Assembly: GCF_000577275.2 (NCBI RefSeq)
Contig: NZ_CBYB010000038.1
Coordinates: forward strand, 1-15,435
DNA from: Rhizobium favelukesii
Lineage (GTDB): Bacteria; Pseudomonadota; Alphaproteobacteria; Rhizobiales; Rhizobiaceae
Reading direction: 5' to 3'
Length of the DNA stretch: 15,435 bases
The notes below the pieces were generated by a model. The model was not told the origin of the DNA, did not search any database, and saw only the letters and a program-made list of their open reading frames with translations. Below, in pieces: positions 14,542 through 15,435 of the stretch. Position 1 is the stretch's first letter. The number at the start of each line of letters is the position of its first letter. A program made the translations under genes and the position numbers.

Positions 14542-14748
14542 TCAGGAGTGCTTTGAGGGCCGCACGACGCGGGCGCGGTATTCGTCGCGGCCAATGTCGC
14601 CGGCGACATAGGCTGCCGTCGCCTCCTCGAGGAGTGGATCGTAAGTGTAGCCTTGCCGGATATTGGCAGCACGAGCCTGATCGGTTGCCTTCTTGCGCTT
14701 TGCAATGGCCTCCGGGGAACGATCCGGACGGGGGGAATGGATGTTCAT
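14542..14748 (-). CDS. VbhA-family antitoxin (Fic inhibitor)
   Basis: This is a small protein of 68 residues that should bind and block the adjacent Fic toxin. It has the VbhA layout: a charged N-terminal helix, an inhibitory helix, then G-x-x-x-DP and a short acidic tail (YDPLLEEATAAYVAGDIGRDEY). In VbhA the inhibitory motif is SxxxEG; here the aligned residues are A-N-I-R-Q-G, so both the Ser and the blocking Glu are replaced. The ATG at 14748 has GGAG eight bases upstream; a TTG two codons earlier lacks proper spacing. It precedes the Fic gene, the usual order. Family assignment is by pattern and position. I regard it as likely but the protein is short. Confidence 0.75.
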   Translation of the reverse strand: MNIHSPRPDRSPEAIAKRKKATDQARAANIRQGYTYDPLLEEATAAYVAGDIGRDEYRARVVRPSKHS

Positions 14749-14783
14749 CGGCAAATCTCCAGTTACGTCGCACCCTAGCAGGA

Positions 14784-14807
14784 AAAGTGCTGGAAATCGA
14801 GCACTTT
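14784..14807. promoter_or_regulatory. 8-bp inverted repeat upstream of the antitoxin gene (possible operator)
   Basis: AAAGTGCT and AGCACTTT (14784-14791, 14800-14807) form a perfect inverted repeat with an 8-base centre, 36-59 bases before the antitoxin ATG. A TGCTAGGGT, like an extended -10 element, follows on the minus strand. It could be an operator for autoregulation or, with the TTTT after it, a weak terminator of the DUF736 transcript. Confidence 0.4.
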
Positions 14808-14836
14808 GCGGTGATTTCCGGCCGTTCTGCGGTGAA

Positions 14837-14857
14837 CGCCCGGCTGTTCGCCGGGCG
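14837..14857 (-). terminator. Hairpin just after the DUF736 gene
   Basis: An 8-bp stem CGCCCGGC/GCCGGGCG with a 5-base loop starts 12 bases after the DUF736 stop. The stem is strong, but no T-run follows on the minus strand, so termination would be partial or the hairpin may only protect the mRNA end. Confidence 0.45.
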
Positions 14858-14868
14858 CTTTGCCGCGA

Positions 14869-15201
14869 TCAATCGCGGGGTTCCCATTCGATGACCGCTT
14901 GCAGTGTCGGGTCGTCCTGGCCGGGGAAACGGCCGAGATTGGCATTGAAACCGAGGCGTTTGATCGAGAGCGTGTAGTAGGGCTTGCCCTCCGCGTTCTT
15001 CTTCTTCCAGACACCGCCGACCTCGATGTCATGGCCGCGCGGTGATTTGGCATAGACGCGGTGCGTCGGGGCTTTCTCGTTATCCGAGGTGAACGGCACG
15101 ACGTTGATGTCCAGGTCGCGGTCGATGGTGGAGATGAGGCCCTTGCCCTTGGCGGTGTCGAGGTCGTCTGCGTCGAACTGGATGTAGTTGGTTGCGGTCA
15201 T
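14869..15201 (-). CDS. DUF736 family protein
   Basis: This protein of 111 residues belongs to DUF736, a family of unknown function found mostly on alphaproteobacterial plasmids and integrative elements near transfer or maintenance genes. Recognisable parts are the DNEKAPTHRVYAKS block and the IEVGGVWKKKNAEGKPYYTL block; the expected SIKRLGF-type strand and acidic end (VIEWEPRD) follow. I choose the ATG at 15201 because GAGGAG lies eight bases upstream; a longer reading from 15240 adds residues with no ribosome site. It has no signal peptide or membrane segment. Its presence supports a mobile-element context for the right end. The role is unknown. Confidence 0.88.
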   Translation of the reverse strand: MTATNYIQFDADDLDTAKGKGLISTIDRDLDINVVPFTSDNEKAPTHRVYAKSPRGHDIEVGGVWKKKNAEGKPYYTLSIKRLGFNANLGRFPGQDDPTLQAVIEWEPRD

Positions 15202-15435
15202 TTTAGTCACTCCTCTTTGGTGGTTGCGATGATCGTTCACATGGCACGGCGGAAAGCGGTGCGCACCGAAGGCCGATGCACAGCGGAGGAAGCTGGAGGG
15301 CGCAAAAATTTGATGCGCGAGGAAGCCGAAGGCGGGGAAATTTTTGTGGCAGCCGGCTTTGCGTAAACCGCGTCGGCGTGCGAACGAGCGTCAAAAGCAA
15401 CCGCCTCTGAGGGGTGATGGATGAACATATTTGGC
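15202..15435 (-). other. Leader region of DUF736 gene with a 9-bp inverted repeat
   Basis: No gene is supported here. The stretch holds an inverted repeat CAAAAATTT/AAATTTTTG (15303-15311 and 15338-15346, 26-base spacer) amid GC-rich sequence, about 100-145 bases before the DUF736 start. It may be an operator or structured leader. A plus-strand frame through it looks non-coding. Confidence 0.4.

Overview
The window looks like accessory DNA of a nitrogen-fixing alphaproteobacterium (a rhizobium), probably a symbiosis island or symbiotic plasmid. Three things suggest this: one operon is preceded by a NifA/sigma-54 promoter arrangement; the right end carries a DUF736 gene and a VbhA-Fic toxin-antitoxin pair, both typical of rhizobial conjugative elements; and decayed IS66 and IS5 transposase pieces flank the operon. 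By eye the operon is moderately GC-rich (low to mid 50s per cent in sampled lines), while the right 2 kb is clearly richer (above 60 per cent). The two parts therefore probably have different origins.

Layout. 1-324: frameshifted 3' end of an IS66 transposase, ending in an inverted repeat. 385-12768 (minus strand): one very tight operon of twelve genes, almost all overlapping by 4-50 bases. In transcription order: a 49-residue small ORF; an EctB-type diaminobutyrate aminotransferase; a Gfo/Idh/MocA oxidoreductase; two DegT/StrS aminotransferases; a sugar isomerase-like TIM barrel; an M20 peptidase-like protein; an Ldh-family NAD(P)H oxidoreductase; a second Gfo/Idh/MocA oxidoreductase; an EgtD-like amino-acid N-methyltransferase; an MFS exporter; and an ATP-grasp ligase. 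12924-13052: the control region, with a -24/-12 sigma-54 promoter, a candidate IHF site and two perfect NifA upstream activator sequences. 13053-13317: no gene seen. 13318-14477: a Fic toxin gene broken by a frameshift in a 7-base homopolymer and fused at its 3' end to an IS5 transposase tail. 14490-14857: a terminator-like hairpin, the VbhA-like antitoxin gene and two hairpins. 14869-15201: a DUF736 gene. 15202-15435: its leader.

How the genes may work together. The operon has the logic of a small-molecule pathway: supply of L-2,4-diaminobutyrate (EctB), two dehydrogenase plus PLP-aminotransferase pairs as in aminosugar or aminocyclitol synthesis, an isomerase, an imine or keto-acid reductase, an N-methyltransferase, an amide-forming ATP-grasp ligase and an exporter. 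The ligase-plus-MFS ending recalls the bacD-bacE pair of bacilysin, and NifA control recalls the mos rhizopine genes. My inference is that this is an undescribed pathway, switched on in low-oxygen nitrogen-fixing bacteroids, that makes and exports an amino-sugar/cyclitol or diamino-acid pseudopeptide, possibly with a betaine group. Several enzymes carry changed key residues (EgtD-like pocket, M20 metal ligand, Gfo/Idh catalytic His), which argues for new chemistry rather than a copy of ectoine, ergothioneine or siderophore pathways. The product cannot be read from sequence.
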